Positions 1-7,980 of a DNA stretch of 64,000 nt are shown here, piece by piece. The stretch is taken from assembly GCA_946220775.1 (NCBI GenBank), contig CAMIFC010000002.1, positions 62,001 through 126,000 of the forward strand. Direction: 5' to 3'. The notes under the pieces were generated by a model. That model ran no database searches and was not told where the DNA came from. It was given only the letters and a program-made list of their open reading frames with translations. Made by a program: the position numbers and the translations under genes. This stretch comes from an uncultured Corynebacterium sp. (GTDB lineage Bacteria > Actinomycetota > Actinomycetes > Mycobacteriales > Mycobacteriaceae). The number at the start of each line of letters is the position of its first letter. Position 1 is the first letter of the stretch.

Positions 1-1
1 C

Positions 2-310
2 GAGGTTCCGATGAACTTCCTGGATCCTCGCCCCGGCACCCCGTTCGAGAATTACCCCGTCATGGAGGGCTCGGAGGCACTGAAGACCATTGGCGCTTTC
101 CGCCTGGCTTTGCCACGCACGACCTTGCGTTTTGCGGGTGGTCGCGAGCTCACCCTCGAGGATTTCGGCACCGAGGCCGGCCTGCTTGGCGGCATCAACG
201 GCATGATCGTCGGTAACTACCTGACGACTCTCGGCCAGGACCAAGAGACCGATGTGGACATGCTCAACCGCCTGAGCCTGCCCATCAAGGTCCTCAACCG
301 CAGCGTCTAA
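2..310 (+). CDS. bioB: Biotin synthase BioB, C-terminal part (cut by window start)
   Basis: The window opens inside this gene, so only the last 102 codons are visible; the frame is open from base 2. BioB is the radical-SAM enzyme that inserts sulfur into dethiobiotin, the last step of biotin synthesis. The visible part holds the family segment NFLDPRPGTP and, further on, LRFAGGRE. By family knowledge the arginine in that position is the unusual ligand of the auxiliary [2Fe-2S] cluster that donates the sulfur. The radical-SAM CxxxCxxC motif would lie upstream, outside the window. The stop is only 3 bases before the next gene, which encodes a BioB auxiliary protein, so the two are co-transcribed. 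Confidence 0.93.
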   Translation, partial: EVPMNFLDPRPGTPFENYPVMEGSEALKTIGAFRLALPRTTLRFAGGRELTLEDFGTEAGLLGGINGMIVGNYLTTLGQDQETDVDMLNRLSLPIKVLNRSV

Positions 311-313
311 GCC

Positions 314-709
314 ATGGCGATCACGCACAAAACTGCGGAACAAGTGGCATCCGAGCACGCCGCCAGCGGTTCAACCACGCCCCGTAGGTGGGGTGGGCCG
401 TCGCGTAAGCAGGTGGTGTTGCCACCGGAGATTGGCGTTGAATTTTCGGACGCCACCCTGGCTCTACTCGATCCTTCCCGAGCGGAATATGATCCGTTTA
501 CTGGGGTTGAGCTGGCGGGATTGGCGTCCGAAAAAAATGGGGATGCACGGGCGGGCTACTCGCCTGCGCAACGGCGGGGGCTGGATGCGCCGCGGTATTG
601 CCCGTGTTGCGGGCGGCGGATGAAGGTGCAGGTGTTGCCGACGGGGTGGCTGGCGGAATGCAGTCGGCATGGGATCGTGGACTCCACGGCGCTGCACCCG
701 CGGCTTTAG
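314..709 (+). CDS. bsaP: Biotin synthase auxiliary protein BsaP-like, carrying two dispersed-motif copies
   Basis: A 131-residue protein starting 3 bases after bioB. Its C-terminal part (about residues 93-125) has the pattern PRYCPCCGRRM, then VQVLPTGW, then ECSRHGIVDS. The four cysteines are C96, C98, C99 and C116. This matches the small actinobacterial Fe-S protein encoded next to bioB (Rv1590 type), which supports BioB activity. Mycobacterial relatives are clearly shorter as I recall them, so the N-terminal half is an extension. That half contains two inverted copies of the dispersed motif, read as FSDAT (44-48) and LASEK (70-74). The extension may therefore have grown around the motif. 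Function is by family and position. Confidence 0.75.
   Translation: MAITHKTAEQVASEHAASGSTTPRRWGGPSRKQVVLPPEIGVEFSDATLALLDPSRAEYDPFTGVELAGLASEKNGDARAGYSPAQRRGLDAPRYCPCCGRRMKVQVLPTGWLAECSRHGIVDSTALHPRL
443..458 (-). repeat. Dispersed motif copy, tract-left orientation
   Basis: TTTTCGGACGCCACCC, inside bsaP. Reverse complement of consensus GGGTGGCGTCCGAAAA. Pairs with the copy at 517. Confidence 0.85.
517..537 (+). repeat. Dispersed motif copy, plus orientation
   Basis: GGGATTGGCGTCCG followed by seven A, inside bsaP (LASEK). Inverted relative to the copy at 443. Confidence 0.9.
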
Positions 710-746
710 CGTTGGAGGCGGCTCCTGTAGCGGAGCGCGCCTCGCT

Positions 747-1049
747 TTAGCGTCGGAACGTGCGGTATTTGCGCCACACGAGGAGTGTCACGACTAGCAG
801 CCCGGCGAAGAGGACTGCTGGCAGCACGGACGGTTCTGGCTGAAAGACATCCCAAACCGCCTGGATACCCGCGAAGAGGGTGAAGAATCCCGTGAAGCCT
901 AGGGCGGATTCCCAGACGAGCATTTTCCGTCGAGCGTCGGGATCGGCAGGCACGCCGGTGTCCGAGCCTCCGCGAGGTGCGGAAGCAGCGTCCGGTTGAT
1001 CCGGTTCTCCGTCCTGGGACTGATCGTGGTCGAGCTCTCGGTCCGACAC
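747..1049 (-). CDS. Small two-TM membrane protein of the sugar importer operon (MusI-like)
   Basis: A 100-residue protein with a charged, disordered N-terminus (about 1-42) and two hydrophobic segments (about 48-68 and 75-92), ending in a basic tail. It starts with GTG right after the stop of the MalG-type permease, with a GGAG-like site inside the permease end, so it is translationally linked to the transporter. In C. glutamicum the maltose system MusEFGK2I includes a small integral membrane protein, MusI, encoded next to musG. Position and topology fit that role, but I cannot confirm homology by sequence alone. It could also be an unrelated small membrane protein. Confidence 0.6.
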   Translation of the reverse strand: MSDRELDHDQSQDGEPDQPDAASAPRGGSDTGVPADPDARRKMLVWESALGFTGFFTLFAGIQAVWDVFQPEPSVLPAVLFAGLLVVTLLVWRKYRTFRR

Positions 1050-1050
1050 C

Positions 1051-1869
1051 TTATTTCACTCCGCCGGCGGTCAGTCCAGATACGATGCGACGCTGGAAGA
1101 CCAACACCATGATCACTAGCGGCACTGTCACCAGGGCACCGGCTGCCATCGTTGCCGCATAGGGGAACTCATAGGCGGAGGCGCCACTGAAGCGAGCAAT
1201 GGCAACGGTCACGGGCTCCACGGCTGGGGTGGAAAGCTGCTTGGCCAGCATGAATTCGTTCCACGTTGCGATGAATGCCAAGATCGCGGTGGTGAACAGC
1301 GCCGGCGTGGCCAATGGCAGAATCACCTTCCGGAAAGCCAGGCCGCGGGTGGCCCCATCCACCCGCGCGGCTTCCTCGAGTTTCCACGGCAGTTCGCGGA
1401 AGAAACTCGTCAGTGTGTACACCGTCAGCGGCAGCACGAAGGAAATATTCGGCACGATCATGGCCTGGTAAGTACCAATCCAGCCGATATCCGAGAACAG
1501 CTGGAATAGCGGTGTGACCAGCGCGATGCCCGGAAACATGGACGCAGCCAAGATGATGCCGGTGACCAGGCCCTTCCCGCGGAAGTCCACGCGGGCCAGC
1601 GCATATGCGGTGAACACACCAACGGCCAGCGCGATGGCGGTGGTCGCCGCCCCGATGATCAGCGAGTTCCCAATGGCACGCAGGAAGTTATTGCCTGCAT
1701 CAGTGGCCAGAGCCTCGCGAAAGTTCTGCAACGTCAGGTGGCTGGGCAGTGGATTCGTGGAGAAGGTGTAGCGCTTATCGCGCAGAGCCGTCACGACCAT
1801 CCAATAAAATGGCGCCAATCCCCACAGCAGAATCAGCACAACACCCGCATAGTTACGTAGGGTTTTCAT
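1051..1869 (-). CDS. Sugar ABC transporter permease, MalG type (MusG/SugB-like)
   Basis: A 272-residue inner-membrane permease with about six hydrophobic segments. The cytoplasmic EAA loop is visible as EEAARVDGAT (about residues 167-176), which couples to the ATPase. The N-terminal WMVVTALRDK and the closing QRRIVSGLTAGGVK are typical of the MalG branch of carbohydrate uptake permeases. Its ATG overlaps the TAA of the upstream permease gene in a TAATG junction, so the two subunits are translationally coupled. Gene order ATPase, binding lipoprotein, F, G, small membrane protein resembles the maltose importer mus cluster of C. glutamicum. The related trehalose importers (Tus, LpqY-SugABC) are the alternative, so the substrate is inferred only. 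Confidence 0.88.
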   Translation of the reverse strand: MKTLRNYAGVVLILLWGLAPFYWMVVTALRDKRYTFSTNPLPSHLTLQNFREALATDAGNNFLRAIGNSLIIGAATTAIALAVGVFTAYALARVDFRGKGLVTGIILAASMFPGIALVTPLFQLFSDIGWIGTYQAMIVPNISFVLPLTVYTLTSFFRELPWKLEEAARVDGATRGLAFRKVILPLATPALFTTAILAFIATWNEFMLAKQLSTPAVEPVTVAIARFSGASAYEFPYAATMAAGALVTVPLVIMVLVFQRRIVSGLTAGGVK

Positions 1870-3056
1870 TACTTCTCACCGCCATTGTCTTGAGCTTCGG
1901 CGCTGCGCTGTGCCGAGGTACCAGCACCGCCCTGCGCCCCGGCACCAGCGGCGACGGATGCTTCCGGAGCAGCCGACTTATCGCTAGCCCGCCAGCTGCG
2001 CCACCGCTCCCGGAGTGTGCGCTTCTTATGAGTTGTGCTGGATGACGTCCCACCGATATCCGCACCCAAGAACTTCACCATGACGAACGCGACGGTGAAA
2101 ATAAGCAGGAAAATCAGGGTCGACAGCGCCGATGCAGAATTGTAATTACCTTGCTTAGTGCCGGTAATGACCAGCTGCGAAATCACAGCGGTGGGAGAGT
2201 TTGAGGACTCCGAAATCATGATCACCGGCAGGTCATACATGCGCAGCGCATCGAGCGTGCGGAAAAGCACCGCCACCATCAGTGCAGGTCGCACCAGTGG
2301 CAACGTGATCTGCGTGAACTGCTGCCAGCGGGAGGCACCGTCTACCCGGGCAGCTTCGTAGACCCCCTGCGGAATCATCTGGAGACCAGCCAGAATCAGC
2401 AGCGCCATGAACGGCGCAGTCTTCCATACATCCGCGATGATCACCGCGAACCGGGCAGCCCACGGGTCGGTGGTCCAGTGAATATCCGTGCCCAGCACCG
2501 AATTGATAATTCCCTGATCAGCGAAAATGAACTGCCACAGCTTCGCGGTCACGGCCGTCGGGATCGCCCATGGAACCAGCACCGCCGCGCGAAGCACCCC
2601 ACGCCCCAGGAAACTGCGGTTCATCACCAGCGCCATCCACAATCCAAGGACGGTCTCCAGGGACACCGTGACCACCACGAAGAATAGCGTGATGGCCAGG
2701 GCCGGGTAGAAGTCCGTGGCCAACATGCCGGGAGAACACTCCACGACCGTGCCCGACGGCCCCATGCAGCGCTGCCCGATCCAGGTGAGGTAGTGGTCGA
2801 AGCCGGCGAACCCGCCCTCGACGAACATGCCCGTCTCCTTATCCAAATGCCGATTGGCCTGGAAGGACAGGTAGACCGCGCGGACGATCGGGTAACCAAT
2901 CACGACCGCCAACAGCAGCAGGCTGGGCCCCACCAGCAATAGCGCCCGCCAGTTGCGCTTCGTAGCTTTGGCTGACGGTGTGGTAGCACCTTGTCGACTC
3001 TCGCCCGGTGTCGCCGGGGGACTCGCCGGATCCGGGCTGGTGGTTGCGGTGGTCAC
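1869..3056 (-). CDS. Sugar ABC transporter permease, MalF type (MusF/SugA-like)
   Basis: A 395-residue permease. A disordered N-terminus (1-35) is followed by a first membrane segment (about 38-60), a periplasmic stretch rich in charged residues, five more membrane segments, and the EAA loop YEAARVDGASRWQQF (about 232-246). The C-terminal 60 residues are charged and alanine/glycine rich and look disordered; MalF-type permeases usually end soon after the last helix, so this tail is an extension. It forms the translocation pore with the neighbouring MalG-type subunit. The gene ends in a TAATG overlap with that subunit. The long gap to the upstream binding-protein gene holds two hairpins. Confidence 0.88.
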   Translation of the reverse strand: MTTATTSPDPASPPATPGESRQGATTPSAKATKRNWRALLLVGPSLLLLAVVIGYPIVRAVYLSFQANRHLDKETGMFVEGGFAGFDHYLTWIGQRCMGPSGTVVECSPGMLATDFYPALAITLFFVVVTVSLETVLGLWMALVMNRSFLGRGVLRAAVLVPWAIPTAVTAKLWQFIFADQGIINSVLGTDIHWTTDPWAARFAVIIADVWKTAPFMALLILAGLQMIPQGVYEAARVDGASRWQQFTQITLPLVRPALMVAVLFRTLDALRMYDLPVIMISESSNSPTAVISQLVITGTKQGNYNSASALSTLIFLLIFTVAFVMVKFLGADIGGTSSSTTHKKRTLRERWRSWRASDKSAAPEASVAAGAGAQGGAGTSAQRSAEAQDNGGEK

Positions 3057-3109
3057 GCGGGGTCTCCTTCACACATCCGCACGGTGGACGGATTTCCGTT
3101 CTTGGGTCA

Positions 3110-3127
3110 GGACGCCACTGGGCGTCC
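3110..3127. repeat. 7-bp inverted repeat between binding-protein and permease genes
   Basis: GGACGCC, four bases, GGCGTCC: a perfect short hairpin or operator half-site pair. It lies about 55 bases upstream of the MalF-type start. The arm sequence is the core of the dispersed motif (TGGCGTCC on the minus strand), but no A-tract follows. Confidence 0.5.
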
Positions 3128-3154
3128 ACCCAACATCATGTGCACCAAAGTGTA

Positions 3155-3196
3155 GTAGGTGCTGCGGACACCACCTGGGACATCCGCAACACCTAC
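3155..3196 (-). promoter_or_regulatory. 14-bp stem-loop between the binding-protein and permease genes
   Basis: The left arm 3155-3168 (GTAGGTGCTGCGGA) pairs with the right arm 3183-3196 (TCCGCAACACCTAC), 13 of 14 as Watson-Crick pairs and one G-U, around a 14-base loop. It lies just downstream of the binding-protein stop on the transcribed strand and has no T-run. In many sugar importer operons a hairpin here protects the binding-protein mRNA, so that it is made in excess of the membrane subunits. That role is an inference. Confidence 0.5.
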
Positions 3197-3248
3197 GTTT
3201 TCATACGGTCCTAAGCCGAATGGGCTGAACCTTGGGGAGCGCTAGCTT

Positions 3249-4514
3249 CTAGCCTTGAGCTGCCTCGATGGCCTTCTTCATGTCTTCCGTGGCCTTCTCA
3301 ATTGGGCGATTCTGGGTGATTGCCGCGTAGGCGTTGTCCTGAACTGCCTTGGACAGGGCATCGTAGGTCGGGGAGGCTGGGCGTGGCTTCGCGTGCTCCA
3401 GAGACTTCTTCAGAGCCTCCATGTATGGGAACTCAACCTGCAGGTCATCTTCGTCATAGATGCTGGCCAGCACCGGTGGGAAGGACTGCTGGGCGAACCA
3501 ACGCTGGTTGTCTTCGCTGATGACGAATTCCATGAAGTCCCGGGCCGTGGCCTTGTGCTTGGAGTTCACGTTGATGCCGTTGTTGTAGCCGCCCAAGGTG
3601 GACACGCCAACGCCGTCCTTGCCGACGAGTGGGGAGACCTCGGTCTTGCCCTTCACGGCGGAACCTTCGTCTTCCGCGTTGGTGTACATGTATGGCCAGT
3701 TGATAGCCATTGCGGTCTGGCCCTGGGTGAATGCCAGGTTGGTCTCTTCCTCGGTGGCGCCCGTGGAGCTGGTGGCGATGGTGCCGTCCTTGTACGCATC
3801 GACCAGCGCCTGGAGGCCTTCCTGCGACTTCTTATCGGTCGCGATGACCTTGCCATCGTCGTCGAGGATGCCTCCTCCCCAGCCGTTCATGAAGCTATCG
3901 GTGGCAACAGTCAGACCCTCGTACTGTTTCAGCTGCGTGGTCAGGCAGTCCTGCCCCTTGACCTTCTTGCAGGCCTTGACCAGGTCGCCCCAGTTCTTCG
4001 GGGCTTCCTTGACCTTGTCGGTGTTGCGGTACAGCAGTTGCGCGTTCGTGTTCTGCGGAAGCGCGTACAGCTTGTCGTTGTAGGTCGCGGATTCCACGGT
4101 CGGCTGGAGCAGCTTGCTCGTATCAACTTCCAGGTCACCTTCGAGTGGTGCAAGCCAGCCGTTAGCGGCAAACTGCGCGGTCCAGACCACGTCGAGTGCC
4201 ATCACGTCGATGTCATCCTGACCGGCCTGCAGGGACTGTACGAGGGTGTCGCGCTGCGCGTCAGCTTCGCCAGCCAGCTCCTGCAGCTTGACCTCTTCGT
4301 CGGGGTGCTCCTTGTTCCAGGCTTCGATGACGGGGCGGAGCTTGTCCGTGTCATTCTTGCCCATGGCGAACGTGATGGGGCCACGTGCGGTGTTCGCCGC
4401 ATCGTCAGACTTGCCGGAACCGCTCGCGTTATCGGATCCACCATCCGAACATGCGGCCAAGGCCAGACCAGATGCGGCGGCGATCGCCATCATCTTTTTG
4501 AACTGATGTGCCAT
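3249..4514 (-). CDS. Sugar-binding lipoprotein of the ABC importer (MusE/LpqY-like)
   Basis: A 421-residue extracellular solute-binding protein of family 1. The N-terminus is a lipoprotein signal (basic MAHQFKKM, hydrophobic stretch, lipobox ALAAC with the lipidated cysteine at 22) followed by a Ser/Gly/Asp linker. The mature part has the expected start GPITFAMGKNDTDKLRPVIE, a domain near PQNTNAQLLYRN and the ENLAFTQGQTAMAINWPYM-like region of sugar-binding proteins. It delivers a maltose- or trehalose-like sugar to the permeases encoded downstream. A probable own promoter lies upstream, with a TAAGAT -10-like box near 4540 on the minus strand. An AAAGG ribosome site precedes the ATG. Confidence 0.9.
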   Translation of the reverse strand: MAHQFKKMMAIAAASGLALAACSDGGSDNASGSGKSDDAANTARGPITFAMGKNDTDKLRPVIEAWNKEHPDEEVKLQELAGEADAQRDTLVQSLQAGQDDIDVMALDVVWTAQFAANGWLAPLEGDLEVDTSKLLQPTVESATYNDKLYALPQNTNAQLLYRNTDKVKEAPKNWGDLVKACKKVKGQDCLTTQLKQYEGLTVATDSFMNGWGGGILDDDGKVIATDKKSQEGLQALVDAYKDGTIATSSTGATEEETNLAFTQGQTAMAINWPYMYTNAEDEGSAVKGKTEVSPLVGKDGVGVSTLGGYNNGINVNSKHKATARDFMEFVISEDNQRWFAQQSFPPVLASIYDEDDLQVEFPYMEALKKSLEHAKPRPASPTYDALSKAVQDNAYAAITQNRPIEKATEDMKKAIEAAQG

Positions 4515-4568
4515 GTGTAGGGAGCCTTTCTAAGAAAAACGATCTTATGATGTGAGTGTAGGGGCAGT

Positions 4569-4641
4569 GGGGGTGGATATTCAGCAAAAAGTGATGCAAG
4601 TGCAGATGAGATTCCGCTTTTCACCCCTTATATTCACCCCC
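4569..4641. repeat. Imperfect 12-bp inverted repeat between ATPase and binding-protein genes
   Basis: GGGGGTGGATAT (4569-4580) and ATATTCACCCCC (4630-4641) pair at 11 of 12 positions across 49 bases. They lie upstream of the binding-lipoprotein promoter region, so this could be an operator pair for a sugar regulator. No regulator gene is visible nearby. Confidence 0.35.
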
Positions 4642-4645
4642 AGCG

Positions 4646-5761
4646 CTATTGAATGCGCAGTTCTGTCTCAGCATCAAAGAAGTGCACCTGAGCATCCGGC
4701 CGAGCAATGAGCTCGACCTGAGTGCCAACCCTCGGTACTTCCCGACTATCTCCGCCACGCGCAACGAACTGCCCGTATGCCGTATCCGCGTAGATGTAGG
4801 AATCCGCGCCGAGTTCCTCAACCAGCGTGACCGTGCCGGAAATGCCACGCGATGTTGCCGAGGATGGCGTCGCCGAGGTCTCTGCCTCATCGGCATCCGC
4901 CGCGCCAGGCTGCGTGCGCACCAGAACATGCTCTGGACGGATCCCCACCAGCAATTCCTTGTCACCGTCCCGGCCCGCATAGCCAGACGGGAATTTGACG
5001 TCAATCCCCGCCACCGGTGTCGTCGTGCGCAGCAAATTCATGGATGGGGAACCGATGAATCCCGCGACGAACGCGTTCACTGGTTCCTCGTAGAGCTTCT
5101 TCGGGCTGTCGACCTGCTGGAGAACACCCTCGTTGAGCACCGCCACGCGATCGCCCATCGTCATAGCCTCGACCTGATCGTGGGTCACGTACACCGTGGT
5201 GACCTTCAGGTCATGCTGAAGTTTCACGATTTGCGCGCGGGTCTGCACGCGGAGCTTCGCATCCAAGTTGGAGAGCGGCTCGTCCATCAGGAACACCTGC
5301 GGTTCCCGCACGATGGCACGACCCATGGCGACGCGTTGGCGCTGGCCACCGGACAAATCCTTGGGCTTGCGATCCAACAGCTCCTCCAAGCCCAGAATCT
5401 CTGCTGCGTGATTCACGCGACCCGTGATTTCCGTCTTGGGCCGCTTGGCGACCTTCAGTGCAAAACCCATGTTTTCGCGCACAGACATGTGCGGGTAGAG
5501 GGCATAGTCCTGAAAGACCATCGCGATGTCCCGGTCCTTCGGCTCGGCACCGGTGACGTCCTTACCCCCGATGGAAATCCGGCCACGGGTCGTATCCTCC
5601 AGGCCGGCAAGGGCACGCAGCGTCGTGGACTTCCCACATCCCGAAGGGCCAACGAGGACGAGGAATTCGCCGTCGGCAATGTGCAGGTCAAAGTCCGTTA
5701 CGCTGGGGCGTTCCGCGCCGGGATATTGGATGACTACAGATTCGAATTTCACATCGGCCAT
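4646..5761 (-). CDS. Sugar ABC transporter ATPase, MalK/MsiK type (MusK-like)
   Basis: A 371-residue ATPase if started at the ATG at 5761 (MADVKFESV), which fits the family start better than the in-frame ATG 15 codons upstream. Walker A is GPSGCGKST, the signature LSGGQRQRVAMGRA, and Walker B VFLMDEPLSNLD, followed by the H-loop in VYVTHDQ. After the nucleotide-binding domain comes a C-terminal OB/TOBE-type region (about 245-371) found in MalK and MsiK. It powers the importer encoded downstream and is the first gene of the minus-strand cluster. MsiK-type ATPases can serve several importers. It is divergent from the two-component system, with about 60 bases between the starts. Confidence 0.92.
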   Translation of the reverse strand: MADVKFESVVIQYPGAERPSVTDFDLHIADGEFLVLVGPSGCGKSTTLRALAGLEDTTRGRISIGGKDVTGAEPKDRDIAMVFQDYALYPHMSVRENMGFALKVAKRPKTEITGRVNHAAEILGLEELLDRKPKDLSGGQRQRVAMGRAIVREPQVFLMDEPLSNLDAKLRVQTRAQIVKLQHDLKVTTVYVTHDQVEAMTMGDRVAVLNEGVLQQVDSPKKLYEEPVNAFVAGFIGSPSMNLLRTTTPVAGIDVKFPSGYAGRDGDKELLVGIRPEHVLVRTQPGAADADEAETSATPSSATSRGISGTVTLVEELGADSYIYADTAYGQFVARGGDSREVPRVGTQVELIARPDAQVHFFDAETELRIQ

Positions 5762-5820
5762 GGGCGAAATCATACTGCAGGCTGATGGTGCTGTCCGCAC
5801 GTACACCTAAGGTAATGATC

Positions 5821-7095
5821 ATGCGAGATGGCAGGTTAGCGTCAGAAGCGACGGCACCCACAGCAGCGGGGCAGTCCCGCCCGGCTGTGGCGAAGAGCCG
5901 TCAATTAATCCTGACGATCCTCCTGATGATTCCACTGTGCCTGGTTTTCGGTTCTGCGAGCCTATACGGGATTGGGATCGAGTATCGTTCGGCTCCGGCT
6001 CTTTGGCTCACTGGCATTGGTTACGCACTGGCTATCGTCGGAATACTGTGGGAGCTCTTCCACCCAGAACTGGGCATTACCCTCGTCGCCGTGGGGCTAT
6101 TGCTGGTCATTTCGTCCGGCGGCAGTACGGACTACCTTGCGTATTTCGCAGTGTGCCACCAATCCTGGTTTATTTCTGCATACTCTCGTCGCCGTAAGTT
6201 TTGGGTTTCCCTTCTCCTCATCGGCTCACTGTTGTACATATTCATGGCTGCCATGCCACAGTCATGGCAGTTCTTGCCGTGGCAGAATACCGGTAATTCC
6301 GAGGTAGTGGGGGTCAATGGCAGCAAGGATCTGACTGGATTCTTGATGGCGATGGGCGGCGCATCGCTCCTTGCAGTCCTGAGCATCGCGTTGTTCTGGC
6401 AGTTCGGCAAAAACGTGCGCAAGAAGAACGAGACCATGGAAAACCTGCGTGCGAAGGCCGAGCTCGCCACCGTCACCGAGCGCAACCGCATCGCCCGAGA
6501 AATGCACGATATTGTTGCGCATTCCCTCACCGTCGTCATCGCGCAGGCCGATGGCGGCAGGTATGCGGGTCGCCAGGATCCCGCCAAGGCAATCGAGGCG
6601 TTGGACACGATCGCCGAGCGTAGCCGCGAGGCCCTTGCCCAGATGCGTGGCCTGCTGTCCGTTCTTCGCGACGATTCCCTCGATCGCCAGGTCACCACCA
6701 ACCCCGGCGCCGCAGGTATCGCCGATTTATGTTCGGACGCCACCCGGTCAGACTTGAAGATCACGCTGAAGCAGCAGGGACTGGCGTCCGAAATTGATGG
6801 TGACGAGGCGCGGGGGCTGACGGTCTACCGGGTCGTACAGGAGGCGCTGACGAATGTGCTCAAACACGCGGGGAAGGTCGAAACGACGGTCAACATCCAA
6901 TGGGGAGCTGATGCGGTGACGATCGCGGTCGATAACGCGCCGGGAGAACACCACCTCGTGGACAGTGATGGTCGGGGACAGGGGCTCGTCGGCATTAAGG
7001 AGCGCGTCGGAGTGCACAATGGGACGGTGACCTGGGGCGAGTCGAAAAAATACCCCGGGGGCTGGAACCTGACCGCAACAATCCCATACCGCTAG
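5821..7095 (+). CDS. Sensor histidine kinase, NarL/HisKA_3 family
   Basis: A 424-residue membrane kinase. I prefer the ATG at 5821 because AAGG lies 8 bases upstream; an in-frame ATG at 5815 is the alternative. The N-terminal half has about five hydrophobic segments and almost no extracellular loop, as in intramembrane-sensing kinases. The phosphoacceptor box is REMHDIVAHSL with His229, the N-box QEALTNVLKHA lies near 338-350 and the G-box GRGQGLVGIKERV near 386-398. A response regulator follows 22 bases later and then an ABC exporter. Such triads usually sense envelope stress or antimicrobial peptides. The gene carries two inverted dispersed-motif copies in the stretch between the His box and the ATPase domain. 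Confidence 0.9.
   Translation: MRDGRLASEATAPTAAGQSRPAVAKSRQLILTILLMIPLCLVFGSASLYGIGIEYRSAPALWLTGIGYALAIVGILWELFHPELGITLVAVGLLLVISSGGSTDYLAYFAVCHQSWFISAYSRRRKFWVSLLLIGSLLYIFMAAMPQSWQFLPWQNTGNSEVVGVNGSKDLTGFLMAMGGASLLAVLSIALFWQFGKNVRKKNETMENLRAKAELATVTERNRIAREMHDIVAHSLTVVIAQADGGRYAGRQDPAKAIEALDTIAERSREALAQMRGLLSVLRDDSLDRQVTTNPGAAGIADLCSDATRSDLKITLKQQGLASEIDGDEARGLTVYRVVQEALTNVLKHAGKVETTVNIQWGADAVTIAVDNAPGEHHLVDSDGRGQGLVGIKERVGVHNGTVTWGESKKYPGGWNLTATIPYR
6731..6745 (-). repeat. Dispersed motif copy
   Basis: GTTCGGACGCCACCC, inside the histidine kinase (CSDATR); the A/T tract is short. Confidence 0.75.
6777..6794 (+). repeat. Dispersed motif copy
   Basis: GGGACTGGCGTCCGAAAT, inside the histidine kinase (GLASE). 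Inverted relative to the copy 35 bases upstream. Confidence 0.75.
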
Positions 7096-7117
7096 CGACG
7101 AAGGAAGAGTGGACAAC

Positions 7118-7894
7118 ATGGCTGAACAAACACCGAGACACCGTGTCGGATTAGCTGACGACCAACAACTCGTGCGCGCCGGGTTCGGGATGGTGCTGGA
7201 CTCCCAACCTGATATCGACGTGGCCTGGCAAGTGGCGAACGGGCAGGAAGCGATCACTGCTGCGGAGACCGATCCGGTCGACGTGATTCTGATGGACGTG
7301 CAGATGCCCGTCATGGATGGGATCAGCGCGACTCGGGAGATCGTGAAGCGGGGCATTGCGGGGCCATCGGGGCAGCCGGTGCGGGTGGTTGTGCTCACGA
7401 CGTTTGATACTGATAATTACGTGCTCGGGTCCGTGGAGGCTGGGGCCAGCGGGTTCCTGCTGAAGGACGCCGATCCGGAAGAGATGATCGCGGCGGTGCG
7501 GACGGTCAGTGATTCGGCGGCGGTGATCAGCCCCGCGGCCACCGCCCGGCTGATGCGCACGGTGCGGACGATGTCGAAGGGCGGAGCTGATGCCGCGGAG
7601 GCGCAGATCCCGCGAGCCGACACGGCGCCCGGCAATGACTCCGGCGACACGCCCGACGACGACCTCGGGCTCGTCAACCCCCTGACCCACCGCGAGCGGG
7701 AAATCCTGGTGCTCATGGCCATCGGCCGTTCCAACCAGGAGATCGCCAAAGAACTGTTCATCTCCCTGCCAACAGTGAAAACCCATGTTGGGCGCGTGTT
7801 GAGCAAGACCAATTCCCGCGATCGCGTGCATGCGGTGCTATTTGCGTTCAAGCACGGGCTGGTCACTGGCATGCAGCTGCTGAAAGGATCCTGA
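7118..7894 (+). CDS. Response regulator, NarL/LuxR family
   Basis: A 258-residue regulator. The ATG at 7118 has AAGGAAG about 10 bases upstream; a GTG at 7109 sits too close to that site. The receiver domain shows LADDQQLVRAGF at the start, phospho-acceptor Asp60 in ILMDVQMPVMDG and the switch residues in VVLTTFD. An acidic linker (about 155-185) is followed by a LuxR-type helix-turn-helix, LTHREREILVLMAIGRSNQEIA and SLPTVKTHVGRVLSK (each here only in part). It is the partner of the kinase just upstream. The palindrome 3 bases after its stop and before the ABC genes is a natural candidate for its target site. That is inferred from position. Confidence 0.9.
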   Translation: MAEQTPRHRVGLADDQQLVRAGFGMVLDSQPDIDVAWQVANGQEAITAAETDPVDVILMDVQMPVMDGISATREIVKRGIAGPSGQPVRVVVLTTFDTDNYVLGSVEAGASGFLLKDADPEEMIAAVRTVSDSAAVISPAATARLMRTVRTMSKGGADAAEAQIPRADTAPGNDSGDTPDDDLGLVNPLTHREREILVLMAIGRSNQEIAKELFISLPTVKTHVGRVLSKTNSRDRVHAVLFAFKHGLVTGMQLLKGS

Positions 7895-7896
7895 CG

Positions 7897-7926
7897 TTGT
7901 GACTCATACTGGGGTATGAGTCACAA
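7897..7926. promoter_or_regulatory. Perfect 13-bp palindrome, candidate operator of the ABC exporter
   Basis: TTGTGACTCATAC, the spacer TGGG, then GTATGAGTCACAA: 13 perfectly paired bases. It lies between the response-regulator stop and the exporter ATPase start (55 bases before the ATG). No T-run follows, so a plain intrinsic terminator is less likely than a binding site for a dimeric regulator, probably the adjacent NarL-type protein. Confidence 0.6.
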
Positions 7927-7980
7927 GAATCCGTCCCCAGGTTGATGTGATCATCTGCCCGTTCTTGCAAGATTAGAGAC

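Noticed and set aside
3255..4520. A 421-codon open frame antisense to the sugar-binding lipoprotein
   Set aside because: It mirrors a clear lipoprotein gene with signal, lipobox and family sequence; the antisense translation has no family pattern and no ribosome site. Long antisense frames are common at this base composition.
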